39,802 bases of DNA from positions 1-39,802 of the forward strand of contig BAXO01000053.1 of NCBI GenBank assembly GCA_001310555.1. The letters run 5' to 3'. This document shows positions 9,217 to 18,939 of this stretch, one piece after another. The translations under genes were made by a program, and so were the position numbers. The notes beneath the pieces are model-generated. The model was not told where the DNA came from. It ran no database searches and saw only the letters and a program-made list of their open reading frames with translations. This stretch comes from Bacillus sp. JCM 19058 (GTDB lineage Bacteria > Bacillota > Bacilli > Bacillales_H > Bacillaceae_D). Within the stretch, counting starts at the first letter, position 1; the number at the start of each line of letters is the position of its first letter.

Positions 9217-9382
9217 AGCCGATAAACGATAAGCGTAATCGCCAATGGATTCGTTTTAACAAGCGGAAAGCTCGGGAAATCAGGCAAGGTTTGGCCAACG
9301 AAAATCTCCTTCCTCTTCATCGTGAGAGGAGGAGGCATAAATGAATCTTTAAACACCGTTTGAATTAAAGGGGGATAACGTA

Positions 9383-9820
9383 ATGTCAATGCATTATGAT
9401 GAGTACATGCGTCAAGTTGTGAAGCCTATGCGGGCTGAATTAACGGAAGCAGGATTTCAAGAACTAACAACAGCGGATGAGGTCGATCGCTATATGGAGC
9501 AAGCTTCGGGGACAACGCTTGTCGTCATTAATTCTGTCTGCGGCTGTGCAGCCGGTCTTGCCCGTCCCGCTGCAGTCACTTCTCTTGAGCACGACAGCAA
9601 GCCAGAGCATCTCGTCACAGTTTTTGCAGGTCAAGACAAGGAAGCAACTGCCCAAATGCGCTCCTATTTTGCCGAACTGCCGCCTTCATCGCCTTCAATG
9701 GCACTATTAAAAGGGAAGGAAGTCGTTCATTTCATTCCGCGCGAGGACATTGAAGGAGCGATGCCGGAGGAAATTATTCGTGAACTGGCTCTTGCCTATA
9801 ACGAGCATTGTGGAAAATAA
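9383..9820 (+). CDS. Bacilliredoxin, BrxA/BrxB (YphP/YqiW) family
   Basis: Removes bacillithiol from S-bacillithiolated proteins through a CxC motif, here NSVCGCAAGLARP near residues 52-56. Length 145 residues, as in YphP and YqiW (DUF1094). Typical later motifs are VFAGQDKEATAQMR, PPSSPSMALLKGKEVVHFIPR and the end AYNEHC. ATG 9383 follows GGGGG at 9 bases; ATG 9389 is a weaker alternative. The gene is intact. The 166-base gap before it holds no visible gene. A perfect terminator follows directly. The presence of this gene implies that the organism makes bacillithiol. Confidence 0.92.
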   Translation: MSMHYDEYMRQVVKPMRAELTEAGFQELTTADEVDRYMEQASGTTLVVINSVCGCAAGLARPAAVTSLEHDSKPEHLVTVFAGQDKEATAQMRSYFAELPPSSPSMALLKGKEVVHFIPREDIEGAMPEEIIRELALAYNEHCGK

Positions 9821-9822
9821 TT

Positions 9823-9865
9823 AAGCGAGAAAGCCCCTCTTCGTCGATGAGGGGCTTTCTCGCTT
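9823..9865 (+). terminator. Terminator of the bacilliredoxin gene
   Basis: A perfect 17-bp stem: 9823-9839 (AAGCGAGAAAGCCCCTC) with 9849-9865; 9-base loop. Confidence 0.88.
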
Positions 9866-9967
9866 CGATTCCATCGTTTAAACGATAGAGCTTCCTATTA
9901 CCTAGCGATTTCGCTGACGATGTAGAAAAATATGATCGCCTATATCGATGAGCGTAAGAAAAATAGC

Positions 9968-9994
9968 AGCTATTAGTCTCGATATAGCTTTTTT
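9968..9994 (+). terminator. Weak hairpin with T run in the gap before the CxxS redoxin gene
   Basis: AGCTAT (9968-9973) and ATAGCT (9984-9989) followed by six T. The gap 9866-10067 holds only this and a 14-codon open frame (ATG at about 9931) without a ribosome site. Confidence 0.3.
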
Positions 9995-10067
9995 CACCAT
10001 TGGAATGACTTATCCCGGCTGGTGGAGTAATTGAATGAAACTGGAGATTATGTAAAGGAGCGTTGAA

Positions 10068-10484
10068 ATGCAGCAAGCCCCGAAATTTCACTTGGCACAG
10101 GTCGGCAGTGAGCAAAGCTGTTCACTGGATGCGTTTAAAAACAAAATAGTCATGCTGACATTCTGGACGACCTGGTGCCCGGATTCCAAGCGCGATTTGT
10201 TCGCAAAGCATAGGTTGTTCCAGTCTTTAAACAGTAAAGAGGTCGTGCTCCTAATGATCAATGTTACTGGACGAGAAAGAAAGGTCGATCTGAAGTCGTT
10301 TTTAGAGGAGCATCAATTTCGCTTTCCAGTTCTAATGGACGAAGGGACAAAGGTTTATGATGCCTATCATTGTATGGGAGTTCCGACAACGGTTCTATTA
10401 AATCGAAATCATCAAATCGTCGCTTCCTATAATGATAAATCTACGTTTATAGAGATTATGAAAGGGCTGTCCACATTGCTCTAA
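10068..10484 (+). CDS. TlpA/ResA-like redoxin with a CxxS active site
   Basis: Thioredoxin-fold protein of the AhpC/TSA-TlpA class, 138 residues, with no signal peptide, so probably cytoplasmic. The motif WTTWCPDSKRDL replaces the usual CxxC with C-x-x-S, leaving the attacking Cys but no resolving Cys in that position. The cis-Pro loop is MGVPTTVLLN and the family insert KVDLKSFLEEHQFRFPVLMD is present. Further Cys residues are at EQSCSLD and YHCMGVP. ATG 10068 follows AAAGGAG at 6 bases. The gene is intact. It could be a monothiol isomerase, a bacillithiol-dependent enzyme or a peroxiredoxin-like protein; the sequence does not decide. Confidence 0.75.
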   Translation: MQQAPKFHLAQVGSEQSCSLDAFKNKIVMLTFWTTWCPDSKRDLFAKHRLFQSLNSKEVVLLMINVTGRERKVDLKSFLEEHQFRFPVLMDEGTKVYDAYHCMGVPTTVLLNRNHQIVASYNDKSTFIEIMKGLSTLL

Positions 10485-10543
10485 TTTCGAATAAGAAAGA
10501 ATTGTCTGTATGAAGCCTAAAACGGTCATTCAAAAATAAAAGC

Positions 10544-10570
10544 AAGCCGGGCATTAGAATAGCCCGGCTT
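10544..10570. terminator. Hairpin between the redoxin and phosphoesterase genes
   Basis: AAGCCGGGC (10544-10552) pairs perfectly with GCCCGGCTT (10562-10570). The T-rich tail is on the minus strand (GCTTTTATTTTTG), so it best serves the minus-strand phosphoesterase gene and probably both. Confidence 0.7.
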
Positions 10571-10658
10571 TGAAACTGGGAGTGACCCAATTGTGGCAGC
10601 TGCTGAAAGGAATCATTTTCCATTCGAGTGAAAGAAGACGGAGTGCCAATCTTTCTTC

Positions 10659-11382
10659 TTAAGGGCGAACAGCGTAAAATACAACTCGTCCCATCGTTTC
10701 GATATTCGGATAACCACCCTGCTTATAGAGCTCAACTACATGCTCACGGTTGTACGGAACCCGATTTAGGTGAAGACGGTGTCGTCCTTCCTCAACCTCA
10801 ACGACGAGGTAGGAAGCGAGTGGGTGTCCATCAAATGGCATACCGACACTACCGACGTTGGCCACATTTTTTCCGTGCAAGGAACGGATAAACGGCAGGT
10901 GCGTATGACCGTATAAGTAAAGGTCAGCTTCGTCACGCTGCATGATTTCATTTTCAATTTTCACGGTCTCATCTGGTAGCACCGGCTCAAATAAGCTGCT
11001 TGGCGTTGCATGGAATGCGTGAATAATAAGATCGATTCCTCTTTCAATAACAAGCTCGGTTGGGAGCTGCTGCAAAAATTCTATGTCCTCGTTAGTGAGC
11101 CGTTGCAGCGCCCATTCACGTTCAAGGTTCATCATTTCAAGCGCTTCGTCCGGAACCTCGCCTTTCTTTACACCGCGTACCATCCATTCGTCAGCATTTC
11201 CTTTAATTACTTTGGCATCGAGCGAACGGACAAGGTCAATAACTCGCTTAGGCTCAGGTCCGCGAAAGCATAAATCACCTAAAATATAAATTTGATCAAC
11301 CTTTTGCTTGGCGGCATCATGTAAAACAGCCTCAAGTGCAGTTGCATTTCCGTGAATGTCGGACAAAAAAAGCAAAACGCAT
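10659..11382 (-). CDS. YfcE/MJ0936-type metallophosphoesterase, probable start-proximal frameshift
   Basis: Cytoplasmic binuclear metallophosphatase of the calcineurin-like superfamily, 240 residues. Ordered motifs: SDIHGN, GDLCFRGP, GNADE, IHAFH and GHTHLP. The TTG at 11387 keeps the frame without repair but is only 2 bases from the AGGGGAGG ribosome site. ATG at 11382 is 7 bases from it and, after removing one A from A7 at 11365-11371, gives MRFAFLSDIHGN, the expected N-terminus. I therefore prefer 11382. Substrate unknown; family members act on phosphodiesters or phosphoproteins. The 277 bases up to ypgR on the other strand hold no visible gene. Confidence 0.82.
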
Positions 11383-11659
11383 GACAATACCTCCCCTTTT
11401 AATCTACATTATACCAAATTTAATAAATGAGTCATGTTTCAATTTTATTAAAGTAAAGGGTGAAATGTCCAGAAAGAATTTTTGAAAACCCCTTTCTACC
11501 ATTGATTGTAATTTGCGATTTGCTTCAAAGGATGGAGCAGTTATTTGAGATATCCGGATAAGGAGGATAGAGAGTAGGTAAAGCAAGTGCGAGGACTGGC
11601 ACACCTGTGTTCGGTATGTTAAGATCAAAGAAACTAGAGTGAACTGGAGGACAGGATTT

Positions 11660-12796
11660 ATGCATATTTTATCCATTGAACCTACACCGAGTCCAAATAC
11701 AATGAAGCTAATTCTCAGTGAGAGTTTGGAGCAAGGAGCTCGCAACAGCTATACGGAAAAAAAATAAAGAGGAAGCCCCTGCGTTTATTCAAGAATTGTT
11801 TAAAGTCGAAGGGGTCAAAGGTATTTATCATGTTGCCGATTTCCTGGCGATTGACCGCTATCCTAAATTCGATTGGAAAATCATCTTACCTGAAGTGCGT
11901 AAAGTGTTTGGCGCAACCGATGAGAGTGAAGGTGGACAAGCGCAAGAGGACAAGGATGCTTACGGCGAAGTAAAGGTCCAACTGCAAATGTTCAAAGGTA
12001 TCCCGATGCAGATTAAACTGACAGATGGCGAGCAAGAGCGCCGAGAAGGGTTGCCTGACCGTTTCGCTAATGCTGTTGCCAAGCCCAGCTGCCGGAGGAT
12101 AATGTCGTCTTGGAGCGAAAATGGGTAGAACAGGATGTCCGGTATGGAGAGCTTGATGATGTCGCTGTCGAGGTGCGTGAGGAGATTTCTGCCGCTTATC
12201 CGCAAAAGCGTATCGACCAACTGATTGCGGCGGCAACTGAGCCGGAATCAACAACAAATGCTAACGCGAACAATGATCGGTTTATTAAGGTGACTCTTGA
12301 TATGCTGAAGCAGGATGATTGGCGGGAACGCTATGCTGTTTTGGAACGGATGGACCCAAAAGAGGACGATTTACCAGTATTGGCGCACGCACTGAAGGAT
12401 GAGAAGGGCTCGATTCGCCGCTTAGCGACTGTTTATTTAGGAATGATTGAAAAGCCTGTCGTTCTGCAATTACTGTATGAAGCACTCAAGGATCCGTCAG
12501 TAACCGTACGGCGGACGGCAGGGGACTGCCTGTCAGATATCGGCGATCCTACCGCGATTCCTGCTGTAATTGAATCATTACAGGATAAAAATAAGCTCGT
12601 ACGCTGGCGTGCGGCGATGTTTTTATATGAAGTAGGCGACGAAACGGCAATAGAGGCTTTGCGTGCAGCGGAAAGCGATCCAGAATTTGAAGTAGCTCTT
12701 CAGGTGAAAATGGCACTCGAACGAATTGAACAAGGGGAAGAGGCGAAAGGATCCGTTTGGAAGCAAATGACAGATTCCTTAGCATCGAGAGATTAG
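11660..12796 (+). CDS. ypgR: YpgR-like protein: Nfu N-terminal domain, virulence-factor domain and HEAT repeats, two frameshifts
   Basis: Conserved Bacillus protein of unknown role. The N-terminus (SIEPTPSPNTMKLIL) is the Nfu/NifU N-terminal scaffold-like domain; the middle (KIILPEVRKVFG, then the KWVEQDVRYGELDD segment) is the conserved virulence-factor domain. The C-terminal 170 residues are HEAT-like repeats (DDLPVLAHALKDEKGSIRRLA, VLQLLYEALKDPSVTVRRTA, AIPAVIESLQDKNKLVRWRA). There is no Cys-x-x-Cys cluster, so Fe-S delivery is not supported. ATG 11660 follows GGAGG at 9 bases. Frame breaks: A8 at 11757-11764, and near 12078 (missing G; repaired as AKAQLPEDNVVLERKW). The joined length is about 379 residues, as in B. 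subtilis YpgR. Confidence 0.82.
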
Positions 12797-12916
12797 TCGA
12801 GCAGTCCGGCGAACTAGGCTATCGGAAACGAGCTTTGTACTTGCCGGTTCGAGTGATGAAGCCGTTTCTCATCTTCCAGCAACGAAATCCCGTACTTTAA
12901 AATGAGGTGAGGGTAA

Positions 12917-13129
12917 ATGACAAATGAAGGATTAATGCACTATTTACAGGAGCAAGAAATGACCGAGATCATGGAGCTGATCGAGGACGCTCGAAACGGG
13001 GAGTTGGAGGAGCTAGAATTAATCGAGTCGATCGGGCTCGTCTATGATAAAAAACTAAATGGACAAGTGCTTAAGCTTTTACAAGATTATGGAGTGAAAA
13101 TTGTCTATGTAAAAGACGACGATGAATAA
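12917..13129 (+). CDS. Small acidic protein resembling sigma-70 region 1.1
   Basis: Intact 70-residue acidic protein; ATG 12917 follows GAGGTGAGGG. The pattern is three or four short helices ending LKLLQDYGVKIVYVKDDDE. It recalls the acidic region 1.1 of primary sigma factors, whose fold ends with a short helix leading into an EGIEVV-type strand. I do not recognise a characterised homologue, and the resemblance is by eye only. It lies between ypgR and ydbS with its own ribosome site. Confidence 0.6.
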   Translation: MTNEGLMHYLQEQEMTEIMELIEDARNGELEELELIESIGLVYDKKLNGQVLKLLQDYGVKIVYVKDDDE

Positions 13130-13237
13130 AAAGAGGGTGTCAGTGTGTAGACGTAAATCATTGCTCATGTGCAACTTGATTCGTCAACGATTTTAAGGAC
13201 TTAGAAACCGAATGGAGAAATAAGAGGAGGAGAAAGT

Positions 13238-13714
13238 TTGCGACCAGTACCATCAAAGCGTTTATCGAAACAAGCACTGCCGCTTTGGAGATGGCAGGCA
13301 TTGTTCGAAAGCTTATTTTATGCCCTTGCTCCGATTGGATATGGAGTTTGTATATATTTCTTTTCATGGCCTCAATGGATTTTATATCTACTGATAGCTA
13401 TTTTAGCGGTTTACGCGATCACGATTATTTTCATTGTCCCGGCCATCCGTTGGAGAAGGTGGCGCTACGACGTGCTAGAGCATGAAATCGATCTGCAGCA
13501 TGGGGTATTTATCGTGACACGGACGCTCATACCAATGACGAGAGTTCAACATGTTGACACAGAGCAAGGTCCATTGCTAAGGCGGTTTAAAATGGCGACT
13601 GTTTCGATCTCGACGGCTGCAACCGTTCATAAAATCCCGGCCTTGACGCTTGAAGTCGCAGATTCGCTTCGTGACCGAATTGCAGAGCTGGCGGCGGTGG
13701 CTGAAGATGAATGA
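13238..13714 (+). CDS. ydbS: YdbS-like membrane protein with bacterial PH domain
   Basis: 158-residue inner membrane protein. Two hydrophobic segments (about residues 22-62: ESLFYALAPIGYGVCIYFF and ILYLLIAILAVYAITIIFIV) precede a bPH2 (DUF304) domain: YDVLEHEIDLQHGVFIVTRTLIPMTRVQHVDTEQGPLLRRF. The start is TTG 13238, 7 bases after GAGGAGG. It is intact, and its stop overlaps the ydbT start by 8 bases, so the two are translationally coupled. B. subtilis ydbS-ydbT is regulated by sigma-W and linked to resistance to bacteriocin-like peptides; that role here is inferred from homology. Confidence 0.88.
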   Translation: MRPVPSKRLSKQALPLWRWQALFESLFYALAPIGYGVCIYFFSWPQWILYLLIAILAVYAITIIFIVPAIRWRRWRYDVLEHEIDLQHGVFIVTRTLIPMTRVQHVDTEQGPLLRRFKMATVSISTAATVHKIPALTLEVADSLRDRIAELAAVAEDE

Positions 13715-15212
13715 GCTAAAACGACTTCATGCTGCGTCAATTATCGTATCTGCCTTAACCGGGTTGCGTGACATACTCATTCCGCTCATCATCTCTTTTT
13801 TTTCTTGGCAGCTCCGGTTTTTTTGAAATACATCTGGATCGGGATTCTAGTTTTGATCGTCTTCTACAGTGTGGCTCATTGGCTTACATTTCGTTATCGG
13901 ATCGAAAATGGCGAGCTTTATGTGCAAAAAGGTGTATTTATTAAAAAGAAACGCTATATTCAACAGCAGCGTGTTCAAAGCATTGATATAACGGCTGGCA
14001 TTTTTCAGCGAATGTTCGGATTAGTAAAAGTAAAGGTCGAAACAGCCGGGGGCGGGGCAGAGCCAGAAATGAGCTTAATAGCGGTCACGCGGTCAGAAGC
14101 GGAGCAAATTCGCGCGAAGCTAAAACGGAAGCAAGACGATGCTTCAGCTGCTGTCGAATCGGAGGATACGTCGATGACGGGGTCGCTGAGCTGGAAGAAA
14201 AACCAGCGATTACGTGGGAGTTAAGCTCTAAGCTGCTATTGATTGCTGCATTGACGTCGAGCGGAATAGGCTTAACGTTGTCGGCAGTCGGGGCATTGTT
14301 TAGTCAAGTGGAGCAATTTTTGCCCGAAAGTATGTATGAAAGGACATTTGGTTTTCTTGTCGGTTCAGCAATCAGCTTTTTACTCGTGCTTGCTGTCGTT
14401 GTTATTGTTGTCTCATGGCTAATCTCGACAATTACGACAATTCTCAAATACGGCAACTTTAAAATCGAAAAATACGGGAACGAGCTCGTCGTTTCGCGCG
14501 GCTTGCTTGAGCAAAGGCAGTTGACGCTGAATACGAAGCGGATAACGGCAATTCGTCTCGTCCGGAATATTTTCCGTCAGCCGTTTGGCTATGTTTCCGT
14601 CTATGTTGAAAGCGCGGGAGGCGGGACTAGCGATGAACAGCTGTCCACGATACTAATTCCGATTATTCCCGAAAAACAGTTGCAGGACGTTTTGTTACAA
14701 ATATTACCGGAATATGGATTTGAGCTTGATTTTAATTCGGCACCGAAGCGGGCATTGCGTCATTTTTTTTGTTCGTCTTCTTTTCATTCCGACAGTCGCT
14801 GTAGCCGCAGCATGTTATTTTTTTTCCGCCATACGGCTATTTCGGATTCATCCTTATCGCGCTCCTTGTGCCTTTAGCATATTTTCAGTATCAGGATGCC
14901 GGAGCCGGATACAATAAGCGGTTTATGTGGATGAGGTATCGTTCGCTCAGCCAAATGACAGTTATAGCTCCAAGACAAAAAATACAAGCTGCAGAGCAGC
15001 GCACTTCATTTTTCCAAAAAAGAAGAAGGCTGCTAAGCTTCCAGATTTCGATCTTGTCAAGCGGCATTGTCGGTGGAAAAAGCTTCAAAGTACCGCATCT
15101 TGACGAGAGAGACGGTGACTGCTTACTCGAATGGTATTCCTACGAAAAAGCGTCTAACAGCCCATTAGCATTCAAAGTCGAACGGGAAACAGAGGACCCC
15201 AGCTCCGTATGA
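13707..15212 (+). CDS. ydbT: YdbT-like membrane protein with repeated bacterial PH domains, four frameshifts
   Basis: Partner of YdbS; about 500 residues after repair (B. subtilis 493). ATG 13707 overlaps ydbS. The order is: N-terminal membrane pair, bPH2 domain (YVQKGVFIKKKRYIQQQRVQSIDI), two more membrane segments (about 14239-14430), second bPH2 (VVSRGLLEQRQLTLNTKRITAIRLV), another membrane pair, and a third bPH2 at the C-terminus (MTVIAPRQKIQAAEQRTSFFQKR). Frame breaks are in T8 at 13796-13803 (one T missing), near 14165-14180 (a base missing), T8 at 14763-14770 and T8 at 14818-14825 (one T extra in each). All domain boundaries and the spacing of repeats survive repair, which argues for sequencing indels. 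Confidence 0.85.
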
Positions 15213-15228
15213 GACTGAGGTCCTCTGT
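15189..15228 (+). terminator. Terminator of ydbS-ydbT
   Basis: ACAGAGGACC (15189-15198) pairs with GGTCCTCTGT (15219-15228); the 5-prime arm lies inside the last codons of ydbT. Confidence 0.7.
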
Positions 15229-15312
15229 TTGGTGATGGGGAGGGAGGCTGAGCTCTCGTCTAAAGCGATTGGTCATTGCTTCAAACGAGCCGATTCCCAC
15301 TGCTTCGATCGC

Positions 15313-16304
15313 TTACTTTGACATTTCGTTTCTGTAGGTGAAAACCGAACGTTTCCCTTGATCGGTAGTAAATTCAAATCGATCAAAAATTTCATCCGTT
15401 CCGCGCTTGATTAATTTTCGCTGATAATGGTGCTGAACGATAATTAGACCGTGTTCGCTTTTATAGGTGAGCAAATTCACGCCTTTAAATTCCGTTTTTC
15501 CTTGCGAATTCAAGAGCTGAAGCAAAAGGGAGTTGTGACAAGTACTTAAATCGTGATGCGCAAGGTTGTATAGCTCAAGCGCTTTTTCGAAGGAATAAAG
15601 AGCAGCCGGTTCCAGTTCGTTTCTAAGGATAAAATAAGGGTCGAACTGATTTTTATTAATATAAAACGAGTCACCTTCCTCAGGCGAGTGTGCTTGTCCG
15701 CCCTGACTCCGAAAAATCCCATTCCCTTCATAATGACCTTGAACAATTTGCCCTTGTGAGTACCATTCCAACTCGAACGGACAGTCATCCAAATAGAGCG
15801 AATGTCCGTTTGTATCGACGAGAATCGAGCCAGCCGACGAATGCTGATAATGATAAGAGACATAATCTGGGTTGTGAAGTAGGTCTTCACTGCTTGATGG
15901 TGTTTCAGGTGGTTCAGCTCGGCTGTATAGCGCTTTAACAAAGTTAACTCCGCCTGCTCCAAATTTACTTGCTCAAATAAATAACTGGAACGATTGCGAA
16001 TCGCGTTAAGGATTGAGTGGACGTAGCCATCATTTTCATCGTCAGGTAAAATCTTTAATTGAGAGCCTGCACATTCGATCATATCGCCATCCTCATAAAT
16101 CGGCTCGGTTAATTCGACGTGATTATTTTTATATAATGGTTCTGGCAAAGTGACAACCGAAGTGATGCGAACGATTCCTCTCCATGGCTTTTTAGGTTCG
16201 GCAATGATTTTCAGCAACTCACCCCCATAAACACCATCCTTGCCTTTTGAAACGGCTACTTGCTTTCCAATGAATTGCTGTGCCTGTTTTCGATCCATAA
16301 CCAT
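15313..16304 (-). CDS. DUF2777 family protein, one frameshift
   Basis: Conserved Bacillus protein of unknown function, about 330 residues after repair. The N-terminal third is beta-rich (MDRKQAQQFIGKQVAVSKG, then PWRGIVRITSVVTLPEP), a helical linker follows, and the C-terminal half has LYLDDCPFELEWYSQGQIVQGHYEGN and ends with a FTTDQGKRSVFTYRNEM strand region. The frame is lost near 15855 (a base missing in the AGAGACATAATC region of the plus strand); repair gives MSYHYQHSSAGSILVDTNGH. The start is uncertain among GTG 16307, ATG 16304 and ATG 16298; no good ribosome site favours one. No signal peptide or membrane segment. Confidence 0.65.
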
Positions 16305-16442
16305 CACTTCACTTTCTGGTTAGACATCCACTTCATTTAACAAAATGAAAACGGTGCTGCTTTTATTATAGCCGGAAAAAAAATCAATCTCGCAAGAACC
16401 TTCGAACAGTTTATTATTTTTATGCTACAAGCGTGCACTATG

Positions 16443-17357
16443 CTATTTTGGGTCGCGACGATAGCGGAGCTCCTGAAGACGAAGCAGATGGTTCATCCGC
16501 TCCACTCTCGCTTTTTCCAGCTGGTTTTGGTAATCAATGATCGTCAGCTCCATTTGTGAAAGTGCGACAAACACTTTTTCCTTTTGCTCAAGCTGATGGG
16601 TAAGTGATAATGATAAAAACGTGTTTAGCAATTTCGGGATATCTTCTCTGAGCATGCGGCGCACAATATGCTTTTCTTCGTAATCAAGCAGGTCAAAATC
16701 GTCCTGTAGCTTCGATACTTGAGTGAGCAGTCGAAGCAACCGGTTTTCGATTAATGGATCGACCGAAAATTGCTTAACAGAATCAACATAGCGCTTCGAT
16801 TCTTCGTAAAGCAGCTTTAAATCATCGGACTGTGTATCGAGCAGCCGTCTTTCCTGAGTAGCAAGCAGCTCCAGCGAACCGGCTTTATCGCGTTCGCCGC
16901 CATGAACATACGCCTCATCCAGCCTGTGAATACGAAAAAAAATACCGTGAAATAAAGAAGAATCACGAATCGAGCGAATGTGAGCACGACCATCCTTAAC
17001 ATAATGTATCGTTGCTTCTTTACAGACACCGATTCCGTTTTTCGCTTTCCTATATTTCCGATAACAAACAATATTGAACTGCTTGTGTACTGGGGAACGA
17101 GAGTGCTTCGTATCAGAAAGTGTAACTTTGATTAATTTATGGGTAATTTTTACCTTTATGTGAAATTCCTTTTGCTTTCGGCGGATGGAACGCTTACGAT
17201 TATAGCCGTCTGATTTTTGGATGATATTATCCAGCAAATTTTCAGTTTGAGTAAGCAGCTTCTTCGTTGCCTCATCACGAAGGAGGTGTTCTTCCACCGG
17301 GCGACGATGCGCAGGTGTAAGAAAACGGAAAAATGAAGATTCTGATAGTGTTCTCAT
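16443..17357 (-). CDS. Unrecognised protein encoded next to telA
   Basis: 304 residues, one uninterrupted frame. ATG 17357 is chosen because AGGGGGC lies about 7 bases upstream; the longer frame from GTG 17396 has no ribosome site. Residues 1-60 are helical and polar; 60-150 are very basic (RKRSIRRKQKE, YRKYRKAKNG); the rest is a long helical region (KLQDDFDLLDYEEKHIVRRMLREDIPKLLNTFLSLS, then an amphipathic C-terminal helix). It follows telA on the same strand, 143 bases downstream. TelA-family genes often travel with an xpaC-like gene, but I see no convincing XpaC match. A hydrophobic stretch exists in another frame at about 16915-16990 (minus strand), so compensating indels in the basic part cannot be excluded. 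Confidence 0.6.
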   Translation of the reverse strand: MRTLSESSFFRFLTPAHRRPVEEHLLRDEATKKLLTQTENLLDNIIQKSDGYNRKRSIRRKQKEFHIKVKITHKLIKVTLSDTKHSRSPVHKQFNIVCYRKYRKAKNGIGVCKEATIHYVKDGRAHIRSIRDSSLFHGIFFRIHRLDEAYVHGGERDKAGSLELLATQERRLLDTQSDDLKLLYEESKRYVDSVKQFSVDPLIENRLLRLLTQVSKLQDDFDLLDYEEKHIVRRMLREDIPKLLNTFLSLSLTHQLEQKEKVFVALSQMELTIIDYQNQLEKARVERMNHLLRLQELRYRRDPK

Positions 17358-17499
17358 GTCCGAACGCCCCCTGGTAACTGAATTAGAATCGTCCACCTAA
17401 GCTGTGTCACCATTTGTATGACGGCACAGCTTCCCACTTAAAGAGCAGTGAATGATTCTTTCTTACATCTTCACACTGTCAGGAGCTTTTAGTCAGCTC

Positions 17500-18510
17500 C
17501 TATTTACCGATTAGCTTTGCTTGCATTTCTTTGTTTAAGCTGTTTAATTCTTGAATAAATTGTTTTCCGCTTGTTACGATTCGCTCATTAGATTGCTCGG
17601 TTAATTCAATTGCGGCAAACACATCGTTATAGCTTTTCGAAAAGCTCAATTGCTATTGCTGGCTCTTCCAACGTTTTTAACGTTTGTTCCGTATTTTGCT
17701 TGAGAAGCTCAGCGTTGGATAAAAGCATCGATTCCGTAGCCTCATTGACATTCCGCACCGCTTTAATAACCTTTTGCTGGTTATTTAGCGCAAGTTGAAT
17801 GGATGCGGTCACTGTAATAATATTCTTTGTCATCGTAATCGCATTAAAGATTGCCTCTTCAAGCTTGTCATTGTTTTCAATAATTAAATCGACTGAAGCA
17901 AGAGATTGTTGTAGGACCATGACAGCCTGAGACATGTTTTTTACTCGAGTAATAATTTTTTGCTGTCCTTTTTTCAAGACTTCGGGATTATCCTTCCAGT
18001 TTTCAGTCGTCATTTCTTGTTCGAGCATTTGGTGGAGCTGGTTTCCATTATCGATCTGCTTGTTCAGATTAACAATTCTTTCGCGCGCAACTTCCTTCAA
18101 TTGCTGCAGCATGATGTTGTCCTCCTGGAGCTTATCTTTTCCGCTAAGCAGTCCGTCAATAATTTGCTCCACTTGGGATTCAACTGTCTGATACTTCTTG
18201 CGTATTGCTCAATCGGGCTGCGACCGAGCACGCGATTGAACCATTTTTTTAATTGTCCGTCCCTTAAATAGTCAGGCTCAAGCTGGCTAACCATTTCCTT
18301 CAATTCATGGAGCCGATTAGGTAATTGGTTCGATTGATCATTCATCATCTCTTTAACAGGACGTTTTAATGCTTCAAGTGATTCCCCAGCTTGGCGTTGT
18401 TCTTCCTCGCCAAGTCCGGTCAATGATTCGAGCAATTTATCAACATTCTCGTCTTTTCGATATTGTTCAAAAATTTGTGCGGACTCATTGATGCTTTTTT
18501 GTTCACTCAT
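17500..18510 (-). CDS. telA: TelA/YaaN/YceH family toxic-anion resistance protein, two frameshifts
   Basis: Soluble, almost wholly alpha-helical protein of the TelA family (tellurite and toxic-anion resistance; also linked to envelope-peptide stress), about 336 residues after repair. Characteristic segments: QLKKWFNRVLGRSPIEQYARS, QVEQIIDGLLSGKDKLQEDNIMLQQL, QMLEQEMTTENW and NNQQKVIKAVRNVNEATESML, ending ELNSLNKEMQAKLIGK. ATG 18510 follows GGGGAGG. Frame breaks: near 18199-18203 (repaired as KKYQTVESQVEQII) and near 17636 (a missing A; repaired as FEKSYNDVFAAIELTEQSNERIV), so the real stop is TAG complementary to 17500-17502 and not at 17627. Confidence 0.85.
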
Positions 18511-18939
18511 GAGTATTCAGCCTCCCCTTTGCCGTTTATCCTTTTACATACTATACGAGATAGCGGTTCTTCTGGTTTCAGCAGCTAAAGTGAGTGGTTA
18601 CATAGTAGCGATTGAAAACAGAGGCCACGAATTTTAACATACTTTGCATTGATTCCATCCCTTTTATTATGCAGGAAATTCGCTTTGAATACAATCATTC
18701 TGGAGGTTGAAGAAAGAAATGGGTGAAATACGTCTGAAGACGGAGAAGCTATAACGGGTATGAGTCTAAAGATTCGGTGTGAAAAGGCCTAATTGCAGTT
18801 GGTTAATGAAAGGAGACTTAAGGGAAATGCATTGTTCGTAGCGGAATGGCGTCAATCGAGCATATCTTCCTTTGATACATGAATCAATTTCATCATTCAA
18901 TGATTGAGTGTCAGATCCGAACACGATCATTTGATCATT

